NCBI GenBank assembly: GCA_937928085.1 | Contig: CALFVU010000007.1 | Location: 1 to 64,000 of the forward strand | Length of the DNA: 64,000 nt | Reading direction: 5' to 3' | Source of the DNA: an uncultured bacterium | Lineage (GTDB): Bacteria > Spirochaetota > Leptospiria > Leptospirales > Leptonemataceae | In this document: in pieces, positions 46,963 to 56,377 of the stretch | Numbering within the stretch: the first letter of the stretch is position 1 | How the letters are laid out: every line of letters starts with the position of its first letter | Made by a program: the position numbers and the translations under genes | The notes under the pieces: generated by a model | What the model was told of the DNA's origin: nothing | The model's database searches: none | Seen by the model: the letters and a program-made list of their open reading frames with translations, nothing else

Positions 46963-48269
46963 AATTTAGATAAGTCTTTTATAAGCTGATCTTTATTTTC
47001 CAAAGAAAAGTAATATTCATCTCCTAGAATTATATTTTTTAATTTGATTTTCTTTTCTTTAAATTCATCTTCTCCCATAATCAATACATACACATAGCCT
47101 TTCTTTTCTGCTAATTCGAATTCTTTTCCAAATTTTTTTGGTCTTTCTAAAGACATCTCAACTAATAAATGATTTTGACGTAAAAAATTTGCTAAACTCA
47201 AGTATTCAGAATAGAGTTTTTCATCTAAACAAGCAAAATAAAAACCTTTGTATTGTTTTGAATTTGGTATCAAATTATGATTCCTTAAAAAAATTTCTAA
47301 TGTTACATCCCCCATACCAAAACCTACAGCAGGTAAATCTTCTTTAGAAAATTGACCTATTAAATGATTATATCTACCACCACCAAAAATTGCTCTACGA
47401 TTTTCAGGATGTGTATCATAAATTTCGAAGATAATTCCAGTATAATAATCAAAGCCTCGTACGATAGATGGATCAAACTTAAAGATATTGATATTATGTA
47501 AAGAACTTAGTAATTCAATAGTTTTTTTTAAACGATTTAAAATCATAAGTATTTTATCTTGATTTTCTTTAGGTAGATCTTCAAATCCTTCCAATGAATT
47601 TAGTTTTAAATTTAAAAAAGTAAAGATTTTATCTATTTCTTTCGGTGTGCATATAGCATTAAGTTCACTTAAAAACTGACTTTCTGAGATTTTATCTTTT
47701 TTATCAAGAATTCGTCCAATCTGCTTAACCTTTTCTTGATCTGTAAAGTTTAACCATAATTCAAGTAATTCTTTATGACTGAATCGTATGATAAAAGAAT
47801 GATCATCAGCACCATAAGATTTAAGGATATCAATCGCTAAAGATAGTATCTCTGAATCCGAATAGATATTATCAATCCCAACTAGATCTACATTTAATTG
47901 ATAAAATTCTCGTAATCGACCTTTTCCTGGTCTCTCATACCTCATAAAATTGGCAATACTAAACCATCGTAAAGGTATAATATACTGCGAATTTCGATTA
48001 GCAATCATTCTCGCCAACGTAGGGGTCATTTCGGGTCGTATAGAAATCTCCCTATTGCCTTTATCAAAAAACGTATAAAGCTGTTCATTTACAATTTCTT
48101 CTGAAGATTTTTTTCTATACAAATCAGTAAATTCTAATAATGGAGAAGAATATTCTTTATATCCATAGTTTAAACAAATTTTTCTTTGTTTTTCGAACAT
48201 CCAGTTTCTGATCTTCATTTCTTCGGGATAAAAATCTCGAGTTCCAGGATAAGAAGGAAAAGACTTCAT
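46956..48269 (-). CDS. hisS: Histidine--tRNA ligase
   Basis: 437 residues, class II synthetase. PSYPGTRDFYPEEMKIRNWM is the usual start. SIRPEMTPTLARMIANR (motif 2 region), RYERPGKGRLREFYQLNVD, RGFDYYTGIIFEIY and AIFGGGRYNHLIGQF follow, including the two histidine-specific signatures. The C-terminal anticodon domain is present. Normal length and a single copy in the window. Confidence 0.97.
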   Translation of the reverse strand: MKSFPSYPGTRDFYPEEMKIRNWMFEKQRKICLNYGYKEYSSPLLEFTDLYRKKSSEEIVNEQLYTFFDKGNREISIRPEMTPTLARMIANRNSQYIIPLRWFSIANFMRYERPGKGRLREFYQLNVDLVGIDNIYSDSEILSLAIDILKSYGADDHSFIIRFSHKELLELWLNFTDQEKVKQIGRILDKKDKISESQFLSELNAICTPKEIDKIFTFLNLKLNSLEGFEDLPKENQDKILMILNRLKKTIELLSSLHNINIFKFDPSIVRGFDYYTGIIFEIYDTHPENRRAIFGGGRYNHLIGQFSKEDLPAVGFGMGDVTLEIFLRNHNLIPNSKQYKGFYFACLDEKLYSEYLSLANFLRQNHLLVEMSLERPKKFGKEFELAEKKGYVYVLIMGEDEFKEKKIKLKNIILGDEYYFSLENKDQLIKDLSKFQ

Positions 48270-48338
48270 ATTTATTAAATTTTTTTTAGAATTAGAAAGA
48301 CAATTAAATTTAGTATAAAATTAAAACTTAGATAAAAT

Positions 48339-48719
48339 CTATTTCCAATTTTTTTTATCTGCAAAAAATTCTTTTAAAGACTTAGGAAATGACCATTTAG
48401 GTTTTCGACTCGCAGGTCTTGCTGGTACCTCAACAATCTCTCCGGTAAACGGATTTTTTTGTTTACCAGCTTTTCTTGCAGGAACCTGTTTCATTGTTAA
48501 AATTCCTAAAATAGGAAAACGAACACGATTTCCCTTAACTGCTTCTTTACTTGCATTTCTATAAACTTCTTCCAATATTTTTTTAACATCAGATTTTTTA
48601 AGCTGAATCGCACCTTTAGAGTTAATTGTTACATGTTTTAAAATATTTGAATAAAAATCATCAATTAGATTATAATTTTTTTTTGATGTTCTAGTTTGAA
48701 GATTTTTCTTTTCTACCAT
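48339..48719 (-). CDS. HU/IHF-like DNA-binding protein
   Basis: 126 residues, longer than typical HU (90) through a basic N-terminal extension (residues 1-20) and an extended C-terminus. The HU arm region GILTMKQVPARKAGKQKNPF, then TGEIVEVPARPASRKPKWSF, has the Asn-Pro-Phe-Thr-Gly-Glu turn, although the intercalating arm is modified. It bends and packages DNA in the nucleoid. AAGGGG lies before the ATG. Confidence 0.85.
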   Translation of the reverse strand: MVEKKNLQTRTSKKNYNLIDDFYSNILKHVTINSKGAIQLKKSDVKKILEEVYRNASKEAVKGNRVRFPILGILTMKQVPARKAGKQKNPFTGEIVEVPARPASRKPKWSFPKSLKEFFADKKNWK

Positions 48720-48739
48720 AAAAACCCCTTAAAAATCTA

Positions 48740-48769
48740 ATTATAGATTGTCAAAATTTACTTTTGTAA
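48740..48769 (-). promoter_or_regulatory. Probable promoter of the HU-like gene
   Basis: On the minus strand TTACAA (48764-48769) and a perfect TATAAT (48740-48745) are 18 bases apart. It lies about 20 bases upstream of the HU-like ATG. Confidence 0.4.
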
Positions 48770-48791
48770 CTATAATACAAGAAATAAAAAA

Positions 48792-49802
48792 TTAAAAATT
48801 GTTGTAAATATAATCTCTGTTTTTTCCTTCTACTTTTGCTTTTAGTAAAGATTTATCAGCTAAGTGTAAAAGTGTCATTGCATCTTCGCCGTGATACGGA
48901 TACCCAGAAATTCCACTGCTAAATGTAAAAAAAAGCTTGTTATCCGAAATCTCAGATAAAATATCTCGAATTCTATTGATCAATTTTGTTGAATTATAAA
49001 TAGAGGTTTCAGGTAATATCAACAAAAACTCTTCTCCCCCTATTCTCCCTAAAGTATCTTCATTTCTTATATTGTCTTTAAGAACTTTTGCAAATAATCG
49101 TAAAACATTATCTCCGACTAAATGTCCCATAGAATCATTGATCTTTTTAAAATTGTCGATATCAAATAAAATTACTGTTAATTCATGTTTATGTCTTTTT
49201 GCTCTATCCAATTCTTTATTAAAAAAATAAAATATAAATCTTCGATTATAAAGATTTGTAAGTTCGTCAAAAATTGCTTGATTTTGTAAATGTTCCAAAA
49301 TTTGAATTTCTATTGTAACTGGATTTTTAAATATTTTTAAAGAATTGATAAAGTAATCTAACATAACTACTCGAAAATCAATCTTTCTTTTTAGCAAAAG
49401 CTCCATTTCTTTTTGAATTTGTTTGATTTCTTTATAAATTGTTTTTGCTTGATCTTCAGAAAATTCAAAGTGAGTTAAAACATAAAAAAAACTACTAAAA
49501 ACATTTTGAATATTAGGCTTTTCTTTTTTAATTTTTTCTATTACTTGTTCATCATCATAAGGATATAAATCTAAAAGTTTTTTTATTTCATCTTCTAAGA
49601 AATTCTGTTTTTTTTGTAAATTTAATTTATCATATAACGCCATTTGTTCAACTCTATTTAATTCTTGTATTTCTTGATACGCTTTTATCGTTTGATCAGC
49701 TAGTTTTAATTCTTTATGAGATAACTCTCTGAATTTTTCGTATGCACTTATAATCTGATTTAGCCTCTGAATTTCTTTTTGTAAATAATATATTTCCTCC
49801 AT
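48792..49802 (-). CDS. Cytoplasmic diguanylate cyclase
   Basis: 336 residues, no membrane span. A helical, probably coiled-coil N-terminal 170 residues precede the GGDEF domain. IQEHLQNQAIFDELTNLYNR-type text starts it, FDIDNFKKINDSMGHLVG binds GTP and metal, and GRIGGEEFLLILP (about 253-257) is the active loop. RNED five residues before it is an intact RxxD inhibitory site, so product feedback is likely, unlike in the membrane cyclase at 23569. The coiled coil may drive dimerisation. Confidence 0.92.
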   Translation of the reverse strand: MEEIYYLQKEIQRLNQIISAYEKFRELSHKELKLADQTIKAYQEIQELNRVEQMALYDKLNLQKKQNFLEDEIKKLLDLYPYDDEQVIEKIKKEKPNIQNVFSSFFYVLTHFEFSEDQAKTIYKEIKQIQKEMELLLKRKIDFRVVMLDYFINSLKIFKNPVTIEIQILEHLQNQAIFDELTNLYNRRFIFYFFNKELDRAKRHKHELTVILFDIDNFKKINDSMGHLVGDNVLRLFAKVLKDNIRNEDTLGRIGGEEFLLILPETSIYNSTKLINRIRDILSEISDNKLFFTFSSGISGYPYHGEDAMTLLHLADKSLLKAKVEGKNRDYIYNNF

Positions 49803-49889
49803 AAAATGACTAAATTCGATTTAATTAAATAAATTCAAGAAAATTTTTTATTTCAAATTTTATTCGGTTAAAAATAAAATTTGTTTTTT

Positions 49890-50282
49890 TTATTCATATT
49901 TTGATTCATAACCTAAATAGCCTTGAGGATAACACTTTTTACATCCTTTTATTGATAACTTTTTTGTATCATCAAAATAAGAAATTGCTAAAATAGTTTG
50001 ATTTTTTTTTAGAATTTCTTTACAAATAGGACATTTTCGTTTTTCGCTTCTATTTAGACAATATAAACAGCCTCTTATAAAAGTCTTAATTTCTACTTTT
50101 GGGATTTCTACTTGTTCAGATTTTATTTTTTCTCCTTTTAGTAAAACATGATTACAGATAGGACAGTTTCCTCGTTTTTCTTGATTTTGGCTTGCATTTT
50201 TTAATTGTACATCAAACAAAAGGAATAATAGAAAAGAGAATAACCCCAAAAATAAACCTAAAATAAATATACTTGGGATCAT
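49890..50282 (-). CDS. Membrane-anchored zinc-ribbon protein
   Basis: 130 residues. One N-terminal helix (MIPSIFILGLFLGLFSFLLF), then four CxxC knuckles: CPICNH, CLYCL, CPICKE and CKKCYPQGY. They form two zinc ribbons. The ATG lies inside the last codons of the P83/100 gene (ATGA, four-base overlap), so the two are translated together. No named family; likely a small membrane-associated partner of the upstream protein. Confidence 0.6.
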   Translation of the reverse strand: MIPSIFILGLFLGLFSFLLFLLFDVQLKNASQNQEKRGNCPICNHVLLKGEKIKSEQVEIPKVEIKTFIRGCLYCLNRSEKRKCPICKEILKKNQTILAISYFDDTKKLSIKGCKKCYPQGYLGYESKYE

Positions 50283-51970
50283 TTCCCAAGAGTTGCTTTT
50301 AATTCTGGTTCAATTATTTTGAGTAATTTTAAATCATTTCTAGAATATACTTGTATTGGCACTTGAGAACTTTTTTCCGAACCTGTTAAGTAGATTTTGT
50401 CCTTAAAAAAAGTAATTTCAGAATGTGGATGAATAGGATTCGAACTTCGAGCATCTAGTTCTAATTTCTCATTAAAACGTACTAAATAATATTGATCTTT
50501 ATTTTGTTCTATTGTATAGATCTTATTGTCTCTATAAATGATAAAAGAATTAAACATAATTTGCTCTTTAGATTTTGATTTTACTTCTAATTTTTCTGGA
50601 TCTAACAAATACAAATAATGAGGTGATTGACTATGAGAAGATCCCTCGTATCCGATCACAAATATACCAATGTTATCAACAGCTAGAAACGTTCTACTAC
50701 AGATATTCGTAAAGCTTCCACGAAATAAAACATCATCTTTATTGGGATCTAACATCCATAATTCATTATTGAAATGGCCACCTTCAACAAAACGTAATAC
50801 TTTTAAAAAAACAATTTTTTCGTTAATTACATTTTCACTAAGTTGTTCTTTTTTTTCTAATTCTTTTTTTAATTGTTCTTTTTCTTTTTCTAATTGTTCA
50901 ATTTTAGATGCAGGTTGCTTTTCTTCTTGTTTTTTTTCTTCCTGTCTAGTAGTTTGTTGAATTTGTTGTTGTTTTTGCTCTTGCAATTCTTTTTTTTCTT
51001 GCTGAACTGCTTCTTCTTGTTTTTTAATCTCTTCTTTTTTCTGTTCTATTTTTTGACTTTGATTTTGTAGTTCTTGAACTTTTTTTTCTGTTTCTTTTAT
51101 TTGTTCTTTATTTTTTTCTGGATCTTTTTTTAGCTCTTCTAGTTTTTTATTTGTATCCTGTAATTCCTTTTTTATAGTTTCTTCTTGTTTAGTAATTTTT
51201 TCCTGCTCAGTTTTAATTTGTTCTTCTTTTTTTAAAATTTCTTTTTCTTTTTCTTCTATTTTTTTTATATCTTCTTTTTTTCTTTCTTCATCAATTTTTT
51301 TTAGTTCTTCTTTTTTTGATTCTGGAATTGTTTTATCTTGCTCAATTAGAATCTGAATTTCCTTTCTATCTAAATCGGTTTTGTCGAGTCTTACTATATT
51401 TTTCCTTAAGGGTATAAGTATTTGAGTTTTTCCAGACCAATTTTTGTAAGATCTATCAATACCTGCTTTCTTTAAATCTATATTGTCTAACACATCTTTG
51501 GAATAACTAGCTTGTATTAAATTAAAATTTTGTCTTAACCTTGCATTATAATAAACAACTAATTCTGACAAAGTTTTTGATTGGTTGAAATTATACTCAA
51601 AAGCAGTTTGTAGATACCCCATAATTACTCTTTCAATAGAATTGATATGTCCAAAATTTGTTTTTTCTGTTAGGATTATTACATCAGCACCAAAATTTTC
51701 CAAATTTGGATCAAAATATCTTTTTATTATAATTTGATTTATCTGAGCTTGATTGTTTTTTAAAACTTCATTTGCTAATTGATTACCTAATCTAATTTGC
51801 AATTCTTGAGTTTTTGGATCAACGGGAAGATTATTCCGATTGATAAAACGGATGGGCTCAACTTTTAATGCCTCTTCTGCAACTCTTGGATTCTCTTGAG
51901 AGAACAAAGATTCCAAAATCAATACAAACAAAACAAGGAAAATAAAAACTTTTTTAATTATAGTTGTCAT
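50279..51970 (-). CDS. P83/100-family antigen-like protein
   Basis: 563 residues. A signal peptide (about 25 residues) is followed by an N-terminal domain to about residue 190. A long Lys/Glu coiled coil (residues 205-380, rich in KKEEI and QKIEQK blocks) and a C-terminal beta-propeller-like domain (NELWMLDPNKDDVLFRGSFT and on) complete it. This domain order matches the spirochaetal P83/100 proteins (BB0744 in Borrelia, TP0486 in Treponema), which are conserved across the phylum. Function unknown; periplasmic or outer-membrane associated. AGAGG precedes the ATG. Confidence 0.85.
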   Translation of the reverse strand: MTTIIKKVFIFLVLFVLILESLFSQENPRVAEEALKVEPIRFINRNNLPVDPKTQELQIRLGNQLANEVLKNNQAQINQIIIKRYFDPNLENFGADVIILTEKTNFGHINSIERVIMGYLQTAFEYNFNQSKTLSELVVYYNARLRQNFNLIQASYSKDVLDNIDLKKAGIDRSYKNWSGKTQILIPLRKNIVRLDKTDLDRKEIQILIEQDKTIPESKKEELKKIDEERKKEDIKKIEEKEKEILKKEEQIKTEQEKITKQEETIKKELQDTNKKLEELKKDPEKNKEQIKETEKKVQELQNQSQKIEQKKEEIKKQEEAVQQEKKELQEQKQQQIQQTTRQEEKKQEEKQPASKIEQLEKEKEQLKKELEKKEQLSENVINEKIVFLKVLRFVEGGHFNNELWMLDPNKDDVLFRGSFTNICSRTFLAVDNIGIFVIGYEGSSHSQSPHYLYLLDPEKLEVKSKSKEQIMFNSFIIYRDNKIYTIEQNKDQYYLVRFNEKLELDARSSNPIHPHSEITFFKDKIYLTGSEKSSQVPIQVYSRNDLKLLKIIEPELKATLGK

Positions 51971-52002
51971 AAGAGTACCTCTTATTTTTTTTTACTATGT
52001 TT

Positions 52003-52028
52003 AGTGTTTTTGTCAATTAAAAAACACT
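52003..52028. promoter_or_regulatory. Inverted repeat between P83/100 and mfd
   Basis: AGTGTTTTT (52003-52011) and AAAAACACT (52020-52028) form a perfect 9-base inverted repeat around GTCAATTA, in the 111-base divergent gap. It may be an operator for either gene or a transcript hairpin. An additional AAGAG/CTCTT palindrome covers the P83/100 ribosome site. Confidence 0.4.
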
Positions 52029-52081
52029 ATAAAATAAATATCGACATTTTTTTTAAATGATTCCTATTTTAAACTATAATT

Positions 52082-55000
52082 ATGAATGTAAGAAATCGAA
52101 TTTTTCAAAAAGAATTAAAAGGTTTATATAATGAATTTTTTATTGACAAAAAAAATTTGAATTTTAGTGTTTATCACCTACCTTTAAGTAGTTGGGCATT
52201 TTTTATAAGTTCTTTTTATTCTGAATATATAAAAAAAGAGCATTTATGTAAAAGTTTGTTTGTTATTCTTCCAAATTCGAGTTTGGCAAATAGGCTTTAT
52301 AACGAATTACGCTTCTTTCTTAATCAAGATGAAGTTTATTATTATCCTGAATTCGACGGTATACCTTACGAATGGACGATACATGATATCTACTCATCGG
52401 GAGAAAGAATCAAAACAATCATAAATCTTATTGAGAAAAAAGAAGGTATTGTTATAACAACTATAAGGGCCATAGCTCGAAAAATTTTTTCAAACATTAC
52501 TTCAATAAAACCAATTCAATTAAAAATAAGACAAGAAATTAAACTTTATGAATTATTAGAAAAACTTTTAGGCTATGGCTATAGAAAAGAAGAAAAAGTA
52601 GAAAATAAAGGAGAATTTTCTATAAAAGGGGAAATCATAGATGTATATCCTGTACAATTAGATAATCCTATTCGTATTAGTTTATTTGATACTACGATTG
52701 AATCAATTCGCATTTTTGATCCAGAAACACAAAAAAGTATTCAAAATATTGAAGTTATCTCAATTTTACCCGTGTCAGAAATAATTTTATCAAAAGAACA
52801 ATTCAAAGATTTAAAAAATAAATTATTAAGTCTGCCAAAAAATTTAACAAAACCTGAGTGGCTATTTAAGGAAAACTTAGAAGCTTATCACTTAATCAAT
52901 TCAAGAGATCTACCTGGATTGCACGAAGTTATAGGATATGCTTTTAATTTAGTAACCATTTTTGATTTAATCGAATTGAATTTCGTTTTATTTATAGGAT
53001 TAGAAGATCAAATAAAACATCAGTTGGATTTATTAAAAAAAGAATATAATGTTTTATATGAGAATTTCAAAAATCAAAAAATATGCCTTACTCCCGAAGA
53101 AATCATTCAGCTGGATGTTTTAGAGAAAATACAACAAAATCCTATAATAAAGCTACATTTTATGCATAATTTAAATTACATAGATACAAATCATCAATAT
53201 ATTCAAAACTTATTAGAAGACTCATACAAATTTAAAGGGAAAATTACAGAATTTCGAAAATATGTTGAGGAATTATTAAAACAAAATCAAAAGATTATCA
53301 TTACATCATCAGAAAATTTATATATCGAAAAAATAAAAACGATTTTAAAAAACGAAAATTTTAAGTTTAAAGAAAATCTAACAGAAAATATCGAAAGCTC
53401 TATCTATTTAATCAAAAGTAATTTATCAGAAGGATTTGTTTACAAAAATCAATCATTATATTTTATCACTGATTCTGATATCTTTGGAAAAACGATTTAT
53501 AAAAAGTTTTTTAAAAACTCAAAAATATCACCTTTAGAATCCTACTTAGACTTAAAAGAAGGTGATTATGTAGTTCATATCAATCATGGAATTGGAAAAT
53601 TTTTAAGATTAGAAAGAATTCAAGCTGCAGGAATTCTTCGAGAATGTTTAGTAATCGAATATGCAGATAAAGATATTCTTTATGTTCCGCTCGATCAAAT
53701 CTCTATGATTCAAAGATATTTATCTCCAGAACAAAAACCTAAACTTGATCATTTAGGAAAAGCATCATTTAAGAAAATCAAAGAAAAAGTAGAAAAAAAC
53801 ATTGAAAGTTTTGCAAAAGAACTTTTAGAAATATATGCCGGTAGATTAAATCAAAAAGGATTTGCTTTTCTGCCAGACACAATAGAACAAAAAGAATTTG
53901 AATATAAATTTCCTTACGAAGAAACTCCTGATCAGATCCGGGCTATCGAAGAAGTAAAGAAAGATATGGAATCCGAAAAACCAATGGATCGTTTAGTTTG
54001 TGGTGATGTAGGATATGGAAAAACAGAAGTTGCTATACGAGCTGTTTTTAAATGTGTAATGAGCAATAAACAAGCTATCATTATTTGTCCAACTACAATC
54101 TTAGCAAGACAACATTATAACACTTTTAAAGAGAGATTTAAAGATTATCCGTTTACAATCGATTGGATTTCTAGTCTACGAACCAACAAAGAAAATGAAC
54201 TAGTAAAAAAACAACTAAAAGAAGGCAAATTAGATATTGTTATAGGAACTCATGCACTGTTGTCAAACACAGTAAGTATACCTAATTTAGGACTATTAGT
54301 AATTGACGAAGAACAAAAGTTTGGTGTTATACATAAAGAAAAACTAAAAAAAATTAAAAAAACTGTGGATGTATTAACCCTATCCGCTACCCCCATCCCA
54401 AGAACATTGCATATGTCATTAATTGGAATTCGAGATCTCTCTGTTATAAATACTCCTCCTAGAGAAAGAAAACCTGTGGAAACTTATGTTCTCGAAAACT
54501 CAGATGTGATCTTAAAAGATGCAATATTGCGAGAATTAGAAAGAAATGGACAAATATTTTATCTCCATAATAGAATTCAAACTTTACATATTTGTGCAGA
54601 AAAAATAAGAAGTTTAGTCCCAGATATTCGTATTGCTATTCTTCATAGCAAAATGAATGATTATGATATAGATATTACATTAAGTGATTTCTTAGATAGA
54701 AAGTACGATCTCTTACTGACTACAACAATTATCGAAAACGGAATCGACATTCCAAATGTTAATACACTTATTGTAGAAAATGCTGATACTTTTGGTTTAT
54801 CTCAGCTTTATCAACTCAGAGGAAGAGTTGGCAGATCCGAAAAACAAGCTTATGCTTATTTTTTTTATGAAAACAAAAAAAATCTTTCAGAAGAAGCAAT
54901 GAAAAGATTAAACTCTATTTTAGAATATCAAGAATTAGGAAGTGGTTTTAAAATCGCGATGAGAGACTTAGAAATCCGAGGTGCTGGAAATATTTTAGGA

Positions 55001-55615
55001 AAAGAACAATCAGGAGATATCGTTCAAATCGGATATGAGCTGTATTTAAAATTATTAGAAAAAGCAGTAAAAAAACTAAAAGGAGAAACTTTACAAGCAG
55101 AAGTTCGTTGTAATATATTTTTTTCTTTTGATTTTTTTATCTCAGAAAAGTATATCAAAGATACTAGACAAAGAATAGAGTTCTATAAAAAATTTGAATC
55201 TGCTAATTCTTTACAAGAATTTGAATTTGTACTTATGGAAATGAAAGACAGATTTGGAAGTCCAGACGAAAAAACAAAAATTTTTTTAACATTAGAAAAA
55301 ATTAAAGTGTTAGGAACTCAATTAGGTATCGAATCTATATCGGAGAATGATGGGGAAATATGGATTAAACCATCTTCTTTCTTTAAAGTTCCAATAAATA
55401 CATTACTTGCTTTTTTAAGATCAAATACAAGAGGATTATATATCAAACCTGGAAATACAAAATATCTTTTTTTCGACACAAAACGATTAAAATATTTAAA
55501 AGAGAAAGGTTTAAACTTTAAAGATTTAGAAATCCATACAACATTAGAAGATTTGCAAAACTTAACACAAGCTTTAATTGACTTAACTAAAATTATAGAA
55601 AGCAATTTAAAATAG
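52082..55615 (+). CDS. mfd: Transcription-repair coupling factor
   Basis: 1177 residues, normal length. Mfd removes stalled RNA polymerase and recruits UvrA. The UvrB-homology part begins with VILPNSSLANRLYNELRFF-type text. The RNA-polymerase-interaction domain lies at about 490-560 (EGDYVVHINHGIGKFLRLER). The helicase core has CGDVGYGKTEVAIRA (Walker A, about 639-653), LLVIDEEQKFGV (about 737-748) and QLRGRVGRSEKQAYAYFF. The C-terminal domain binds UvrA. The ATG at 52082 has no strong ribosome site. Confidence 0.97.
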   Translation: MNVRNRIFQKELKGLYNEFFIDKKNLNFSVYHLPLSSWAFFISSFYSEYIKKEHLCKSLFVILPNSSLANRLYNELRFFLNQDEVYYYPEFDGIPYEWTIHDIYSSGERIKTIINLIEKKEGIVITTIRAIARKIFSNITSIKPIQLKIRQEIKLYELLEKLLGYGYRKEEKVENKGEFSIKGEIIDVYPVQLDNPIRISLFDTTIESIRIFDPETQKSIQNIEVISILPVSEIILSKEQFKDLKNKLLSLPKNLTKPEWLFKENLEAYHLINSRDLPGLHEVIGYAFNLVTIFDLIELNFVLFIGLEDQIKHQLDLLKKEYNVLYENFKNQKICLTPEEIIQLDVLEKIQQNPIIKLHFMHNLNYIDTNHQYIQNLLEDSYKFKGKITEFRKYVEELLKQNQKIIITSSENLYIEKIKTILKNENFKFKENLTENIESSIYLIKSNLSEGFVYKNQSLYFITDSDIFGKTIYKKFFKNSKISPLESYLDLKEGDYVVHINHGIGKFLRLERIQAAGILRECLVIEYADKDILYVPLDQISMIQRYLSPEQKPKLDHLGKASFKKIKEKVEKNIESFAKELLEIYAGRLNQKGFAFLPDTIEQKEFEYKFPYEETPDQIRAIEEVKKDMESEKPMDRLVCGDVGYGKTEVAIRAVFKCVMSNKQAIIICPTTILARQHYNTFKERFKDYPFTIDWISSLRTNKENELVKKQLKEGKLDIVIGTHALLSNTVSIPNLGLLVIDEEQKFGVIHKEKLKKIKKTVDVLTLSATPIPRTLHMSLIGIRDLSVINTPPRERKPVETYVLENSDVILKDAILRELERNGQIFYLHNRIQTLHICAEKIRSLVPDIRIAILHSKMNDYDIDITLSDFLDRKYDLLLTTTIIENGIDIPNVNTLIVENADTFGLSQLYQLRGRVGRSEKQAYAYFFYENKKNLSEEAMKRLNSILEYQELGSGFKIAMRDLEIRGAGNILGKEQSGDIVQIGYELYLKLLEKAVKKLKGETLQAEVRCNIFFSFDFFISEKYIKDTRQRIEFYKKFESANSLQEFEFVLMEMKDRFGSPDEKTKIFLTLEKIKVLGTQLGIESISENDGEIWIKPSSFFKVPINTLLAFLRSNTRGLYIKPGNTKYLFFDTKRLKYLKEKGLNFKDLEIHTTLEDLQNLTQALIDLTKIIESNLK

Positions 55616-55657
55616 TATATTCATTGATTTTCTACATTATCTTTTTTTCAATACATT

Positions 55658-56377
55658 ATGGAATTTTTAGAAGACTTAAAAACTCAAATCAAAGACTTTC
55701 AAAACTTTGAAAAATTTTTTTATATCTTTGATTTAGAACTTGTAGATAACTATTATAAATTTCTTAAAAAAAATACAGAAAAATATGGTTTTTTTTCCAA
55801 ACTAGATATAGAAAAAATCGCCTCTCGACACATTTTAGAATCTATGGTATATGTTTACTACATTCTCAATTTTTGTAATGTTTCACGTGAAACGTCATTG
55901 CTAGATATTGGAAGTGGAGCAGGAGTACCGGGTTTTTTATTTTTTTGCTTAAAAGAAAAACCTAAAGTATATCTTCTAGATTCATCACAAAGAAGACTAA
56001 AAAAAATAGAAGAATATGCAAAAGAAAAGAAATTCTCGAATCTTTATTTTATATACGAAAGAGTCGAAAAGTATTTAGAACTATTTGACTATGCCACAAT
56101 TCGAGCACTGATTCCTTTTCCATTTAACATAAAACTTTCAAGCCATATATTTAAAAAACATCTTTTTTTATTCGGAGGTAAAATTGAATATAACGAAAAA
56201 ATTAAAAATTATCTTAAATCTTGTAATACAAAAATAGAAAACATACTACCTATATCAGAATTAGAATTTTTGGGTAACCGCAGTTTATTAATTGTTTCCC
56301 ATATAGATAAATTAAAAAAAAATAACCCTTATTCCTGGAAAGAAATTCAAAAAGAGATGAAACAATGGCAAGTATAG
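55658..56377 (+). CDS. rsmG: 16S rRNA (guanine-527-N7)-methyltransferase
   Basis: 239 residues. ETSLLDIGSGAGVPGFLFF (about 79-95) is the SAM-binding loop, VYLLDSSQRRLKKIEEYAKE follows, and ATIRALIPF marks the family catalytic region. The start region FEKFFYIFDLELVDNYYKFL fits GidB/RsmG. It overlaps parA by 13 bases, the usual rsmG-parA-parB arrangement near the replication origin. A parS-like site lies inside it. Confidence 0.93.
   Translation: MEFLEDLKTQIKDFQNFEKFFYIFDLELVDNYYKFLKKNTEKYGFFSKLDIEKIASRHILESMVYVYYILNFCNVSRETSLLDIGSGAGVPGFLFFCLKEKPKVYLLDSSQRRLKKIEEYAKEKKFSNLYFIYERVEKYLELFDYATIRALIPFPFNIKLSSHIFKKHLFLFGGKIEYNEKIKNYLKSCNTKIENILPISELEFLGNRSLLIVSHIDKLKKNNPYSWKEIQKEMKQWQV
55879..55894. 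other. parS-like centromere site inside rsmG
   Basis: TGTTTCACGTGAAACG, a palindrome that matches the bacterial parS consensus TGTTTCACGTGAAACA at 15 of 16 positions. It is within the rsmG coding region, about 1.3 kb upstream of parB. ParB loads onto such sites and spreads, and ParA then partitions the complex. A search by eye found no second copy in the window. Confidence 0.9.

Noticed and set aside
50880-51360. Lys/Glu-rich repetitive tract that might pass for a DNA repeat
   Set aside because: It is the coiled coil of the P83/100 protein; the underlying bases are only codon-level repetition.
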